Assembly: GCA_023382535.1 (NCBI GenBank)
Contig: JAHDWA010000002.1
Coordinates: 1-64,000, forward strand
DNA: 64,000 bases
Direction: 5' to 3'
Source of the DNA: Anaerolineae bacterium
GTDB taxonomy: Bacteria; Chloroflexota; Anaerolineae; 4572-78; J111
A model generated the notes under the pieces. That model searched no databases. It was not told where the DNA came from and saw nothing but the letters and a program-made list of their open reading frames with translations. This document shows positions 1 through 9,538 of the stretch, in pieces. The stretch's first letter is position 1, and the number at the start of each line of letters is the position of its first letter. A program made the translations under genes and the position numbers.

Positions 1-59
1 AGCTTGAAAACGCTATAGGAGTCGGCAGCCGTGCCGGGACGGTAGGTGATTTTAGCCAT
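1..59 (-). CDS. GNAT-like N-acetyltransferase, N-terminal fragment (cut by window edge)
   Basis: Reading the complement from an ATG at 57-59 gives about 19 residues beginning MAKITYRPGTAADSY and running off the window. The pattern of a beta strand followed by R-P-x-T-x-x-D resembles the start of GNAT acetyltransferases, which transfer acetyl groups from acetyl-CoA to amines. No clear Shine-Dalgarno is visible. The family call rests on the opening strand only, so it is tentative. Confidence 0.4.
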   Translation of the reverse strand, partial: MAKITYRPGTAADSYSVFK

Positions 60-100
60 TTGTTTGAAGATATAGATGTCCAGAAAAATTTCTTTTCAAT

Positions 101-168
101 ATCAGAGTAGCAGGTAGCAGGATAGCAGATAAAAAATTTGCTACTCTGTTACCTTGCTACCCGTTTCA
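101..168. repeat. Heptad-repeat hairpin (GTAGCAG family)
   Basis: Copies of a roughly 7-nt unit (GTAGCAG, GATAGCAG) run in one direction and are followed after an A/T-rich spacer by the complementary units (TTGCTAC, TTACCTT, TTGCTAC), so the stretch can fold into an imperfect stem. It fills the gap between the GNAT fragment and the end of the methyltransferase. The same family recurs at 20457-20535. Confidence 0.6.
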
Positions 169-193
169 GCGGCAAAAACTCTTCTGGCGTATA

Positions 194-1264
194 CTATTTT
201 TTGTTGATGTAGTAATGATTTTGGATGTCGTGCGCCAGTTCTTTGACGTCCACGCGGGTGAAGCCGGCCTTTGCCAGCATCTCCAGCGCCTTTTCTCGGC
301 CCCACATGGCTCCCAAACCCTCGCCCTCATAGGCCAGCGAGACGGTCATACAGTGCATAGTGGAGACCGTGTAGAGAAACGGCCCCATGGGGTGGTCGAG
401 GTTGTTATGAACGTGGCTCGACCCGGCAATATCTTGCATTAAGTAAACCCCGTCGGGTTTGAGAGCGCGATAGATGTTGCTCAGTACGGCCGCCGGTTTG
501 GCCTGGTCGTGAATAGCATCAAACGTGGTGATCAGGTCGTAACATGCCCGCTCGTTTAGCAGAGCTGCATCCTGTACGGCGAAGCGGATGTTGGTCAGGC
601 CCCGCTGCCGGGCTTCTGCGCTGGCAGCAGCAACGCCATTTTCCGAAAAATCGTAGCCGGTAAAGCGGCTCTTGGGAAAGGTTTGGGCCATCAACATAAG
701 GGCCAGGCCGCGGCCACAGCCCAGATCCAGCACTTCGATGCCATGCTGCAACTGTTCTGTTAAGCCAGGGACAAGGGGCAGAATATGATCCAACAGGGCC
801 GGCAGGACCGACTGACCGCTGTCCTCGGCCATCACGTCCTGGAAGCGGGGGAAGGCGGCATAGGGCACGCCGCCGCCCCGCCGGAATGACTCGACGATGC
901 CATCTTCCACCGAGCCGAGTAGCCCAATATACTGGGTGAAGGCCGCCATATTATTGGGCGCTGACGCCCGCGTCAGCGCGGCGGCATGTTCTTTGGGCAG
1001 CCGATAGGTATCGGCCACTGGATCATGCTCAATTATCCGCCCGGTAACCATTGCCCCCAACCACTCACGCACATAGCGTTCGTGCAGGTCGGCAGCTTTG
1101 GCAATCTGGCTGATAGGCGCTGGCGGCAGTTCGGACATTGTATCGAACAGGCCGGTGCGGTGGCCAATGCTGGTCATCAATGCCAGCGAGCCGTAGTTTA
1201 GAACATCCACCATTTTCTCGGTGAAAGCCTCTGCTTTTTGTTGATTGAAGCCAGTGGTGCTCAT
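194..1264 (-). CDS. Class I SAM-dependent methyltransferase with N-terminal winged-helix domain
   Basis: A 356-aa cytoplasmic protein. Residues about 20-95 resemble the winged-helix/dimerisation domain of Rv2258c-type methyltransferases, and about 150-330 form the Rossmann fold with the SAM-binding motif VLDLGCGRG followed by GYDFS. It should methylate a small molecule, but the acceptor is unknown. The open frame extends 54 codons further upstream. I chose the ATG at 1264 because TAAGGAG lies a few bases before it and the family homology starts there. It is a single gene; the next gene upstream (LuxR regulator) is on the same strand, 127 bp away. Confidence 0.85.
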   Translation of the reverse strand: MSTTGFNQQKAEAFTEKMVDVLNYGSLALMTSIGHRTGLFDTMSELPPAPISQIAKAADLHERYVREWLGAMVTGRIIEHDPVADTYRLPKEHAAALTRASAPNNMAAFTQYIGLLGSVEDGIVESFRRGGGVPYAAFPRFQDVMAEDSGQSVLPALLDHILPLVPGLTEQLQHGIEVLDLGCGRGLALMLMAQTFPKSRFTGYDFSENGVAAASAEARQRGLTNIRFAVQDAALLNERACYDLITTFDAIHDQAKPAAVLSNIYRALKPDGVYLMQDIAGSSHVHNNLDHPMGPFLYTVSTMHCMTVSLAYEGEGLGAMWGREKALEMLAKAGFTRVDVKELAHDIQNHYYINKK

Positions 1265-1316
1265 TGGTTTTCTCCTTAGGTTCAATGTGGTTTGTACTCT
1301 TACAATTGATGGCCTC

Positions 1317-1344
1317 AGTATAGAGTACAAAGAGCGATTTGTAA
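1317..1344 (-). promoter_or_regulatory. Candidate sigma-70-type promoter of the methyltransferase gene
   Basis: On the minus strand TTACAA (1344-1339) and TATACT (1322-1317) are separated by 16 nt and sit about 50 bp before the chosen ATG. The -10 element is a 5/6 match, the -35 is weak. Confidence 0.3.
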
Positions 1345-1391
1345 TCTGCCAAAGTATAGGTTTGGAGGTTGGGTTTCGGGAGCAGGGGGAA

Positions 1392-4004
1392 TTAAGCCAG
1401 CAAGCCAATCTCTCTGGCGCGGACAATCGCCTGGGTACGGCTGGTCACGTTGAGCTTGCCGTAAATCTGGCTGGTGTAAAATTTAGCCGTACCAACCGAA
1501 ATGATCAGCTTGTCGGCAATTTGCTGGTTGGTCATGCCCTCGGCAATGAGACGCAGGACTTCGAGTTCACGGGGTGTGAGGGGGTCTATAAGAGCAGGGG
1601 AGCGGGGGGGCAGGGGAGCAGGGGAGAGTGATTTTTCTTCTACAGGTAAAGGGGCAGCGAGTTCTATCAAAACCTGCTGGATAACGGTTTCTAAATCACT
1701 GGTCGCTCCGCGCTGTTTGGTTGCATCAAAATCATCAGGTGAAAGTTTGGCTTCGTAATGGGTCAAGAGTTGTTGCGCCCTGGCTTTGGTTTCAGAATCG
1801 CTGGATGGGTGATGGAAGGCCAGGACCAGTAACTCGATACCATGTTCGGTGCGGCCAGTCTGGCCGAGGAACTGGGCGACGCCAACCAGGATGGCCAGGG
1901 TGAGCGGCACAAACTGCATGGCGCTCGTAATTTCGAGGGCTTCCCGGAAGTTTTGTTGTGCCGACTGATATTGGCCCAGGGCGCAGGCCGTTTCAGCCAA
2001 ACCGGAAAGGGCAGTGGCCAGGCCGCCCCGGTCGCCAATTTCACGATAGAGGGCCAGACTTTGCTGATAGAGCTGCATGGCCTCGGCGTACTCTAGTTGC
2101 AGCCAGGCGACCCAGCCCAAGTGACCGAGCGTTACGGCCCGGCCTTCCAGGTTATCAAACTCGCTGGCCAGGGCGTGGCTGGCCTGATAGTGCTGCCTGG
2201 CCTGGGCATAATCCTTAAGCGCCCTGGCAACGTGGCCCAAACTCAGGAGGACATACGCCATAAACCAGCGATTATCCGTTTCCTGAGTCAGGGTATATGC
2301 CTGCTGGCCGTACCTCATGGCCGACTCGTAGTCACCCTGGGCAAAGGCCGCTTCCGCCAATACATAGAGGGCAATCTGGAGGTTATGTTTATCCCCGCGG
2401 GACTCGCTCAAACGGCACGCCTCCTCACCGAAGCGTGCCGCTTCGGCATAATCTCCCCCGATGTTGGCCAACACGCCCAGGGCGATAAGCGGATCATTAG
2501 CAAAACCAGGTGGCGGTGGAACGCCCAACTCGGCCAAAATCGCCCGGCTTCGTTCCAGGATTTCTTTAGTTTCTGCCAGTCGGCCCAGGCGAATATATTT
2601 CCAGCCCAACTCCACCAGGAGCAGGGCCAGGGTCAGATCACGCTGGGGCGAGGGTTCAGCCTTACTTACCGCGCTGACTCCTTTTTCCAGGGCTTCGGCC
2701 CCCTCGCGGAAGCGACTTTGGGCGTCACAAAACTGGTAATAAGCAAAGGCGGCTTTTTGAAGCTGAGTAACATCGGCCTGTTGAACAGCCCACTCCCAGG
2801 CTGCCCGGATATTCTCCAAGTCGGCGGCAATTTCGCGATTCGCCTCGCGCTGGCGGCTGCCGATGACATCTTCAGCCCGCCGGTATAGGAAATCGGCATA
2901 ATAAGCGCAGTGTAAGTCATACACCTGGGCCACATCCGCCGGTGAGAGAACCAACTGCTCGGCGGCGTACTGGCGCAGCAGTTCATGCATCTGGTAGCGG
3001 CCGTCCGGCTCCGACCGGAGCAGAGATTTGTCTACCAGCGATAAAAGAATCGGCAAGGACGCCCTGGCTACTCGCTCAGCGGCCTCACGCTGAAATCCCC
3101 CCCGAAAAACGGCCAGCCGTTTGAAGACGCTCCGTTCAGCCTCGCTCAGGAGCTGCCAGGAGTAGTCAAACACGGCCCGCATACTCCGCTGCCGGTCGGG
3201 AACGTTACGGAGCTTGGTGGTCAAAAAATCGAGATTACGGGCAATTTCCGCCGCGATAACTTCGCTGGGCAAGGTTTTAACCCAGGAAGCAGCCAGCTCC
3301 AGGGCCAGAGGCCCCCCTTCGACCAGTTGACAAATGCGGGCAACAGAGAGCAGCTCGTCGGCCAGGACAAAATCGCGGCGAATGCGCCGGGCGCGTTCGA
3401 CGAAAAGCTGGACCGCGCTGTATTGCTCAATCCCCACCGTGGCCTCCCTCTCAAAGGGGGCGGATTGAGAAGAGGGCAGAGAGGAATCTGGGAAGGATAG
3501 GCCCTGAACAGGATAGAGCCACTCTTCTTGAAGGTTAAGTACTTCACGCGAAGTGACCAGTAACTTGACCGTCGGGCACACTTCCAAAATACTGGCCAGG
3601 GGGTCGGCGCCGCCAGTGCTGAGCAACTGCTCAAAATTATCAAGCACCAGCAGCACCTCTTTTTTATCCAGGTAATTGAGCAATTCCTGGGCAGGTTCTT
3701 CGTGGCCGCGCAGCGAATAATCCAGTGCATCGGCTACAGCAGAAGCGAGAAAATCGGCTGAATGAATGGGTTGGAGGTTAACCAGGTAAACCCCATTGGC
3801 AAAGGCAGCGGCAGTTTCGGTAGCTACCTGGATCGCCAGCCGGGTCTTGCCAATCCCGCCGGGACCTATCAAGGTCAGCAGCCGGCAGGCCGGATCAGCC
3901 AACAGCTTGACAATCTCAGCCACCTCCTCGGCCCGGCCAATAAAGGGCGTCGTTTGGGGTGGCAGGTGGTGAACCACGGTCAAAGGCTTCGATGGTTGCA
4001 GCAT
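1392..4004 (-). CDS. LuxR-family transcriptional regulator with ATPase and TPR domains
   Basis: An 870-aa MalT/AfsR-style regulator. Residues about 15-330 form an NB-ARC/AAA-type ATPase with Walker [12 protein letters not shown] and a Walker B-like [11 protein letters not shown]. About 390-760 is a run of TPR-like helices rich in Ala/Tyr/Gln. The last 65 residues are a LuxR HTH ([15 protein letters not shown]...NQQIADKL). Such proteins act as ATP-controlled switches that bind DNA when a ligand or partner occupies the TPR region. A Pro/Ser-rich linker at about 785-810 separates TPR and HTH. The start is the first ATG before the ATPase, with AGGTG upstream. It lies 74 bp downstream of proB on the same strand. 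The target genes are unknown. Confidence 0.88.
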   Translation of the reverse strand: MLQPSKPLTVVHHLPPQTTPFIGRAEEVAEIVKLLADPACRLLTLIGPGGIGKTRLAIQVATETAAAFANGVYLVNLQPIHSADFLASAVADALDYSLRGHEEPAQELLNYLDKKEVLLVLDNFEQLLSTGGADPLASILEVCPTVKLLVTSREVLNLQEEWLYPVQGLSFPDSSLPSSQSAPFEREATVGIEQYSAVQLFVERARRIRRDFVLADELLSVARICQLVEGGPLALELAASWVKTLPSEVIAAEIARNLDFLTTKLRNVPDRQRSMRAVFDYSWQLLSEAERSVFKRLAVFRGGFQREAAERVARASLPILLSLVDKSLLRSEPDGRYQMHELLRQYAAEQLVLSPADVAQVYDLHCAYYADFLYRRAEDVIGSRQREANREIAADLENIRAAWEWAVQQADVTQLQKAAFAYYQFCDAQSRFREGAEALEKGVSAVSKAEPSPQRDLTLALLLVELGWKYIRLGRLAETKEILERSRAILAELGVPPPPGFANDPLIALGVLANIGGDYAEAARFGEEACRLSESRGDKHNLQIALYVLAEAAFAQGDYESAMRYGQQAYTLTQETDNRWFMAYVLLSLGHVARALKDYAQARQHYQASHALASEFDNLEGRAVTLGHLGWVAWLQLEYAEAMQLYQQSLALYREIGDRGGLATALSGLAETACALGQYQSAQQNFREALEITSAMQFVPLTLAILVGVAQFLGQTGRTEHGIELLVLAFHHPSSDSETKARAQQLLTHYEAKLSPDDFDATKQRGATSDLETVIQQVLIELAAPLPVEEKSLSPAPLPPRSPALIDPLTPRELEVLRLIAEGMTNQQIADKLIISVGTAKFYTSQIYGKLNVTSRTQAIVRAREIGLLA

Positions 4005-4078
4005 CGTTTAATCTACACCTTAAAATCTATGCTCTTGAGCTACAAATCTAGAAGTTTTGGCTGAGACAGCTTTAGCCT

Positions 4079-5176
4079 TTAAATGAGTACCAAGTTATCC
4101 CGATGAATAACCGTCGGGCCGTATTCGTAGCCCAAAATGTCGGCAATTTGGTGCGATTGTTTCCCGTGGATAGTACGCAAGTTGTCGGCGCTGTAGTTAG
4201 CGATACCCCGGCCAATCTCCTGACCACGCCCGTTCAAGACACGGATGGTCGCCCCCCGTTCAAAATGGCCCAAAATTTCGGTAACGCCGACAGCCAGCAA
4301 ACTTTTGCCCGCCTGGGTCAAGGCTTTGGCCGCCCCGTCGTCAATCTTAATTGAACCGTGGGCCGCTTCGGCTAAAATCCAGCGTTTGCGGCTTTCGACG
4401 TGACTCAACTGGCGGGGAAAATGTGTCCCCAGTGGTTCGCCGGCCACGATACGGGCAATACTGTCGGCGGCGTTGCCCGGCGCGATGACCACATCGGTAC
4501 CGGAGCGCGTAGCTAATTCGGCAGCCTCGATTTTGGTAGTCATGCCGCCGGTGCCGACCGTACCGCTGCTGCCGCCGGCAATGGCTCGAATCGTCTCGTC
4601 AATGGTGACAACCTGGGGGATAAACTCGGCATTGGCGTTGCGGCGCGGGTCGGCGGTAAAAAGGCCCAATTGGTCGGTCAGGATGATAAGTAAATCTGCA
4701 TCAATCAGGTTGGCAACCATGGCCGATAATTTGTCATTGTCACCAAATTTAATCTCGTCCACGGCCACAACGTCATTCTCATTGACAATTGGCAGGATCT
4801 CATGTTGCAGTAACAGCAACAGGGTATTGCGGGCGTTGAGATAGCGGGTACGATTAGCCAGGTCGGCCCGGGTCAGCAGGGCCTGGGCAACGACCACATT
4901 GTACATTTCAAATATTTGCTGGTAGAGCGCCAAGAGCCGCCCCTGGCCCACCGCCGCCAACATTTGCTTGTGTGGGATGTCTTTACGCTGGACCCGCCGG
5001 TCTATACCCAGCAATTCGCGCCCAGTAAAGATCGCCCCCGAGGAAACAAGGATTAACTCATGGCCCTCCCGGCTAAGCTGAGCGATTTGGCGAGCCAGGT
5101 CAATCAAGCGGGGCCGGTGGATCTGCTCGGTGCCGGCCCGGAGCACGTTTGTGCCAACTTTGATTACGATCCTCAT
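4079..5176 (-). CDS. proB: Glutamate 5-kinase
   Basis: A 365-aa enzyme that phosphorylates L-glutamate to gamma-glutamyl phosphate, the first step of proline synthesis. The amino-acid-kinase fold covers residues 1-255 (KVGTNVL, VSSGAI, IVNENDVVAVDEIKFGDND, GTGGMTTKI), and about 270-360 is the PUA domain found in most ProB proteins. Length and order match the family. proA is not adjacent. The start codon has only a weak GGCGGA upstream. The family is normally feedback-inhibited by proline through the kinase domain. Confidence 0.95.
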   Translation of the reverse strand: MRIVIKVGTNVLRAGTEQIHRPRLIDLARQIAQLSREGHELILVSSGAIFTGRELLGIDRRVQRKDIPHKQMLAAVGQGRLLALYQQIFEMYNVVVAQALLTRADLANRTRYLNARNTLLLLLQHEILPIVNENDVVAVDEIKFGDNDKLSAMVANLIDADLLIILTDQLGLFTADPRRNANAEFIPQVVTIDETIRAIAGGSSGTVGTGGMTTKIEAAELATRSGTDVVIAPGNAADSIARIVAGEPLGTHFPRQLSHVESRKRWILAEAAHGSIKIDDGAAKALTQAGKSLLAVGVTEILGHFERGATIRVLNGRGQEIGRGIANYSADNLRTIHGKQSHQIADILGYEYGPTVIHRDNLVLI

Positions 5177-5199
5177 AGAAGTCCGCCGATGGTGAAGGG

Positions 5200-5240
5200 T
5201 GGATAGCAGATAGCGACTGGTTACTTAAGCTGCTACGTTT
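5200..5240. repeat. Degenerate heptad repeat (GATAGCA type)
   Basis: GATAGCA GATAGCG followed by GTTAC and GCTGCTAC echoes the unit seen at 101-168 and 20457-20535. It lies in the 76-bp gap between proB and the propeller-glycosidase gene. It is much decayed, so the call is weak. Confidence 0.35.
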
Positions 5241-5252
5241 ACGCCCTACTTC

Positions 5253-7202
5253 CTACTCCTTGCCCTCTTCTCTCACCATCTGGCGTAGTTCAGTGTAGGC
5301 CGGGCGAGGGGTCCGGTCGGGGTTAAGGATGGCGTACCAGCGCATCGGTTCGGCGGCAGGATACCAGGGCACTGTGCTGAAGTCGAGGTTAAACAAGAAG
5401 AGCGCTTTGACAAACGGCCACTCTTTTTCAGCTTTGGTATAGGCTCTGACCAGGTATTCGGCTTGCTGCTCCTGGGTAACGCCAACCGCCTCGTGTTCGT
5501 CCAAATCCCAACTGTTTTGCAGTACCCAGCCTGCTTCGGTAATCCAAACCGGGGTATCGCCGTCGCCGTTAGCCTGCATTACCTTGTATTGATCTTCGAC
5601 GCGGGCAAGGGAGAGGCCCCAGGGATCGGTTTCGTCGGGGGCGCGGCCATAAGCGTAAGGGTGGCTGCCAAAGGCATCGAAATAACCTTTAGCCCCGGCA
5701 TCGTACATACCCTGCAAAAAGCTCAAATCGCCGTAGGCTGTGGCCGAACCCTCACCCGTCGTGGCCAGACCGCCGCTGATAACCAGGGCGTCAGGATCAA
5801 TCTTTTTAACCACAGTGTACGCTGTCTTAAGTATTTCGGTATAAGCCGCCGGGTCAGGGGATTGATTACCCCACTCATAATCCAAATTAGGCTCATTCCA
5901 AATTTCGTAAGCAGCCACGCGCCCTTGATAGCGTTCGACCAGAGCAGTCATAAAATTGGCAAAGTCGGTCAGATCGGTGGGTGGGTGGCTAAGGGTGGTC
6001 TCGGCGGGTCTGGCCCAGGCCGGTGTGCCATGCACCCGCAGCAGTATCTTCACCTGCTGCGCTCCAAACGCTTTGACTACATTATCCGGGTCAACCCACT
6101 GGAATTGACCCTGCTCCGGCTCGACAGTACCCCAGTTGACGTAGCCCTTGGCCCAATCAAAGCCCAAATCGTTAACCAGATAAGTCATTCCCAAATCGGC
6201 CAGGTTAACACCTGTCGCAAAATTGGGGTCGGTTGGCGGCTTCACGGCTGAAGCTGCCTGGACCACATTCTGAGCCGCCGGGGGAGTAAATGTGGCTTGG
6301 GGATTAATCACCAGGAAATCATCCCAGGCTTCGTCAAGAGTAACTCGGATGGGCTGGCCGCCACTCGCATTGAGGGCATAAACCTCGTGATTCCCTGCTT
6401 GCCAGGAAGTAAAGGTAAGCCATTGGCCGTCGGCGGACCAATTGAGTGACCCAAGCCAGGTTTTGCTTTGAAAAAGCAGGTCCAAATTATCTGCCTCCGG
6501 GCCAATCAAATAAATGCCCGGCATATCTTCTTCGTTCCAACCAATAAAAGCCAGCCGCCGGCTATCGGGCGACCAGGCCGGGGAAGTTCCCTTTAAGGGG
6601 CCGGGGGTGATAACCTGCTCGTCGGTGCCGTCGGGCCGGACCCGGTAGATTTTTTCCACCCCATTTCGGACTGCGGCAAAAGCAATATATTTACCATCAG
6701 GTGACCAGGCGGGCAGGCGGTCCATCTCGTTGTTAAAGGTAAGCTGGATGGCTGTATCGCCTTCAAGATGCTGCACAAAGATCTCCGAGTCCCCATCGCG
6801 CTCAGAGGCAAAGGCGACACTCTGGCCACTGGGAGACCAGGTTGGACTGTAATCCCAGGCCGGGTCATTAGTTAAATTACGGGACGAGAGCGCAGCATCG
6901 GGGCTGTGGACATCCAGGAGCCAAATATCGCTGTTGCCGGAACGGTGACTGGTGAACGCAATCATCGTGCCCTCCGGCGACCAGGCGGGATTCCAATCGG
7001 CAGTTGGGGTGTTGGTCAGGTCAACAATTTGGCCGTTCTGATTTAAGGCAAAAATATCCCCAATTCCGCTGCGGTCGGAGGCGAAGGCATAGATAAACTG
7101 GGCGGGTTCTTCTTCCGTGTAACAAGCCGAAAGGCCCAGGATGGCCCCGGCGAGGACAACGACAACTGCGGCCAGGGTTAGGCTTAAGTATTTCTTTAGC
7201 AT
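5253..7202 (-). CDS. Lipoprotein: TolB-like beta-propeller fused to a clan-A glycoside hydrolase domain
   Basis: A 649-aa exported protein. The N-terminus MLKKYLSL...GLSAC is a lipoprotein signal with a lipobox Cys near residue 27. About six PD40/TolB repeats follow (P-x-W-S-P-D/E-G-x-x-I-A-F), spanning roughly 35-300. From about 330 a (beta/alpha)8 glycosidase resembling GH5/GH39 begins, with EIWNEPN (likely acid/base Glu) and WITEAGW (likely nucleophile Glu). It probably sits on the outer face of the membrane and acts on a polysaccharide, substrate unknown. I chose the start at 7202 because it gives a clean signal peptide; 16 further codons are open upstream. TATACT lies just before this ATG. 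It is divergent from the short gene at 7483. Confidence 0.8.
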   Translation of the reverse strand: MLKKYLSLTLAAVVVVLAGAILGLSACYTEEEPAQFIYAFASDRSGIGDIFALNQNGQIVDLTNTPTADWNPAWSPEGTMIAFTSHRSGNSDIWLLDVHSPDAALSSRNLTNDPAWDYSPTWSPSGQSVAFASERDGDSEIFVQHLEGDTAIQLTFNNEMDRLPAWSPDGKYIAFAAVRNGVEKIYRVRPDGTDEQVITPGPLKGTSPAWSPDSRRLAFIGWNEEDMPGIYLIGPEADNLDLLFQSKTWLGSLNWSADGQWLTFTSWQAGNHEVYALNASGGQPIRVTLDEAWDDFLVINPQATFTPPAAQNVVQAASAVKPPTDPNFATGVNLADLGMTYLVNDLGFDWAKGYVNWGTVEPEQGQFQWVDPDNVVKAFGAQQVKILLRVHGTPAWARPAETTLSHPPTDLTDFANFMTALVERYQGRVAAYEIWNEPNLDYEWGNQSPDPAAYTEILKTAYTVVKKIDPDALVISGGLATTGEGSATAYGDLSFLQGMYDAGAKGYFDAFGSHPYAYGRAPDETDPWGLSLARVEDQYKVMQANGDGDTPVWITEAGWVLQNSWDLDEHEAVGVTQEQQAEYLVRAYTKAEKEWPFVKALFLFNLDFSTVPWYPAAEPMRWYAILNPDRTPRPAYTELRQMVREEGKE

Positions 7203-7482
7203 ACCGGGCCTAGTATAGCACCAGTAGCCACCAGGAGCAACAAAGACCAAAGCAAACCAGCCGACGCTCTGAAAGAATAAGAAATGCTGTCGGGTGCCAC
7301 CCTATGACTTTTGGGCAAGTCCTTGCTGCCCGCAGGTACAACAAACCCGCCTTTTATTGAACGGTCACTGGCAAATGAATAGTGACTAACGGGCGATGGG
7401 TTGATGACTTTTGGAACTGTTCACCTCTGCGTTTTTGCGATATGCTGTAGGTGTATCAGATGGAGTGATCGAGGAGACTATT
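7203..7482. other. Intergenic region between divergent genes
   Basis: These 280 bp separate the minus-strand lipoprotein gene from the plus-strand short reading frame. I find no convincing gene or strong promoter pair. Confidence 0.5.
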
Positions 7483-7584
7483 ATGACCGAAGTTGCTATC
7501 ATCATCCTGACGATGGTTCTCCTGCTCGGCGCGGTGATCGTAGAGGAATTACGAATCCGCGCGGGAGGTTCAGAAAAGGATTAA
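7483..7584 (+). CDS. Putative 33-residue single-pass membrane peptide
   Basis: ATG at 7483 is preceded by GAGGAG with 6-nt spacing. The frame encodes 33 residues: MTEVA, then an unbroken hydrophobic run IIILTMVLLLGAVIV (about residues 6-20), then a charged tail EELRIRAGGSEKD. This is the layout of a small one-helix membrane protein. No homologue is recognised and the function is unknown. It stands alone between a divergent lipoprotein gene and a pyrimidine-rich tract, and the terminator at 7861 could end its transcript. The ribosome-binding site and the clean TM/charged layout argue for a real gene. Confidence 0.5.
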   Translation: MTEVAIIILTMVLLLGAVIVEELRIRAGGSEKD

Positions 7585-7667
7585 CTCCACATCAACTTAA
7601 TAAACTTTCCGGTGGACGCTCAACAAACAATCACCATCCCAACTTAGTCACTTCACCCGCCACGCCT

Positions 7668-7797
7668 CATTATCCTCTTGTCTCCATTCCTATTTCCACT
7701 CCCACTCCGACTTCCATCCTCACCCTCACTTTTACCTCCACTCCCACTTCTACTTCCACCTCAACCCCGACCTCGACCCCTATGTTCACCTTTTCTT
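7668..7797 (+). repeat. Pyrimidine-rich 6-nt-periodic low-complexity tract
   Basis: The plus strand is almost all C and T, with recurring CACTCC, ACTTCC, CACCTC units; purines are mainly isolated A residues. One frame reads as Thr/Ser/Pro repeats, like the linkers of secreted Chloroflexota proteins, but that frame has no signal peptide or domain. It may be a relic of a linker-coding region or a structural DNA element. Confidence 0.6.
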
Positions 7798-7860
7798 CCC
7801 TTCTGTCCTCATTCACTCTGTACCTGTAAAACAACCAGATCGGGCGTCTGGAAGGCTAAA

Positions 7861-7897
7861 AATAAAGGATCGGCTCATAACCGATCCTTTATTTTTT
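7861..7897 (+). terminator. Rho-independent terminator (probably bidirectional)
   Basis: A perfect 13-bp stem (AATAAAGGATCGG with CCGATCCTTTATT, 7861-7873 and 7881-7893), loop CTCATAA, is followed by TTTT. The A-rich flank on the other side gives the opposite strand a similar signal. Confidence 0.85.
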
Positions 7898-7961
7898 GGC
7901 GGCTTTGCTTTTTCCAGAGACGCGGTGTAAAAATAATGAAAAATCCGTCAGGAGGAACCTG

Positions 7962-9035
7962 GTGAAACAGAAAGTACCGACTTATACCATCGCTGTTATT
8001 CCCGGCGACGGCATTGGTCCAGAGATCGTCGAGGCTGCCTGCGCCGTTGTGCAAAAGGTGGCCGACTTGCAGGGTTTCACGATCAATTTTGAGCAGTATG
8101 AGGCTGGGGCCGGGGCTTATCAAAAATACGGTCAAGCCTTGTCGGCTGAGACTCTGGCCAGCCTGCGCCAAGCCCAGGCCGTCTTTAAAGGACCGACCGG
8201 CTTGCCTGAGGTGCGCTTGCCCGACGGCACCGAAGCGGGGGTCTTAGGCGGCCGCTTACGCAATGGGCTTGATCTGTATGTCAATTTGCGACCTATCAAG
8301 CTTTATCCCAATGCGCCATCAGCCCTGGCTAATCGCCGGGCCGGCGAGATTGATTGGGTCATGGTGCGGGAAAACACGGAAGGTCTTTATGCCAGCCGGG
8401 GCAACGGCGTGGTGGCAACCACCGGCCAGGCCGCCACCGATACCCTGATGATTACCCGGCTGGGCACAGAGCGGATTGTGCGCTATGCTTTTGAGGAAGC
8501 CCGGCGGCGCAACGGCAAAAAACGAGTCACCTGCGTAGATAAAAGTAACGTGCTTCGTTCTTTTGCCTTCTTTCGCCAAATCTTCAAAGAAGTTGCCCAA
8601 AATTATCCGGATATCGAACCGGAGACGATGTATGTTGACGCCGCCGCGCAGGCCCTGGTGTTGGAGCCGGATCGTTTCGATGTGATTGTCACTGAAAATC
8701 TCTTTGGCGATATTTTAAGTGACTTGGGCGGAGCAACGGTCGGCGGCATTGGGGTATGTGCCGGGGCCAACATTGGCGACCATTATGCCTATTTCGAGCC
8801 GATTCATGGTTCGGCGCCCGGCCTGGCCGGAACCGGGCGAGCAAACCCCCTGGCCGCCATCCTGGCGGGGGGGCTAATGCTGAATTATCTGGGCCAGCAT
8901 GATGCTGCCGCTAAAATTGAGCAGGCCGTCGAGCGCGCCTTTCAGCAAAAAACAGTTGTCTTGAAGCCTGATGGTTCTACCGAAGCCGGCACTCGGGCAG
9001 TGCGAGAAGCTGTTGTTAATCAGCTTTCAGCATAG
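7962..9035 (+). CDS. Isocitrate/isopropylmalate-family dehydrogenase
   Basis: A 357-aa NAD(P)-dependent beta-decarboxylating dehydrogenase. Family marks include IPGDGIGPEIV near the start, LYVNLRPIKLYP, VRENTEGLYAS, DKSNVLR, and the metal-binding signature (VTENLFGDILSDLGG) with EPIHGSAPGLAGTGRANP. Members oxidise and decarboxylate isopropylmalate, isocitrate, homoisocitrate or tartrate. No leu genes are adjacent, so the substrate is open. I chose GTG at 7962 because GGAGGA precedes it by 5 nt and the protein then begins at the usual place; an in-frame ATG upstream has no such site. It heads a run with the phosphatase and kinase that follow. Confidence 0.85.
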   Translation: MKQKVPTYTIAVIPGDGIGPEIVEAACAVVQKVADLQGFTINFEQYEAGAGAYQKYGQALSAETLASLRQAQAVFKGPTGLPEVRLPDGTEAGVLGGRLRNGLDLYVNLRPIKLYPNAPSALANRRAGEIDWVMVRENTEGLYASRGNGVVATTGQAATDTLMITRLGTERIVRYAFEEARRRNGKKRVTCVDKSNVLRSFAFFRQIFKEVAQNYPDIEPETMYVDAAAQALVLEPDRFDVIVTENLFGDILSDLGGATVGGIGVCAGANIGDHYAYFEPIHGSAPGLAGTGRANPLAAILAGGLMLNYLGQHDAAAKIEQAVERAFQQKTVVLKPDGSTEAGTRAVREAVVNQLSA

Positions 9036-9044
9036 GAGATATTG

Positions 9045-9524
9045 ATGATTACCGTTCTATTTGTCTGTATGGGCAACATTTGCCGTTCGCCGATGGCGGA
9101 AGCGGTGTTCAAGGATTTAGTGGCGCGTGAGGGCCTGAGCCAGCAGTTCTACATTGATTCAGTGGGAACCGATGCCTACCATATCGGGGAACCTGCTCAC
9201 CGTGGTACCCGGCGGGTGCTGGCCGAGCAGGGGATTCAGTGCGATAGCACCGCCCGGCAGGTAACCCGGACGGATTTGGAAGAGGCGGATTATATCATTG
9301 CTATGGACCGCTCTAATGCAGCCGATTTGCAGGCGATGATGCCCAGAGGTTCCTTGAATGGCCGTCTGAACCTGCTGCTCAGCTTTGCCGAGGGCCGGCG
9401 CGCCGCCAGCGCCCTTGATGTGCCTGACCCTTATTATACCGGCAATTTTGAAGACGTTTTCCACCTGGTTACGGCAGGGTGTAAGGGCTTGCTGGCCCAT
9501 ATCCGCCATGAGCGGGGGATATAA
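9045..9524 (+). CDS. Low-molecular-weight protein-tyrosine phosphatase
   Basis: A 159-aa cytoplasmic phosphatase. The N-terminal P-loop VCMGNICRSP holds the C-x5-R active site (C8, R14), and DVPDPYYTG carries the catalytic general-acid Asp. Members dephosphorylate phosphotyrosine or phosphoarginine on proteins. It starts 9 nt after the dehydrogenase stop with GGAG upstream, so the two are probably cotranscribed. The ATG at 9045 is preferred to an in-frame TTG one codon earlier. The fructosamine-kinase-family gene follows 14 nt later. Confidence 0.92.
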   Translation: MITVLFVCMGNICRSPMAEAVFKDLVAREGLSQQFYIDSVGTDAYHIGEPAHRGTRRVLAEQGIQCDSTARQVTRTDLEEADYIIAMDRSNAADLQAMMPRGSLNGRLNLLLSFAEGRRAASALDVPDPYYTGNFEDVFHLVTAGCKGLLAHIRHERGI

Positions 9525-9538
9525 AATCAAGGAATGGG

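Noticed and set aside
7401..7829. A 142-codon plus-strand frame rich in Thr, Ser and Pro
   Set aside because: No ribosome-binding site or signal peptide. It overlaps the better-supported 33-residue gene in another frame and consists mostly of the pyrimidine tract.
7962..9035. Naming this gene leuB or icd
   Set aside because: Family motifs are clear but residues that tell the substrates apart cannot be placed safely by eye, and no leucine or TCA genes adjoin it.
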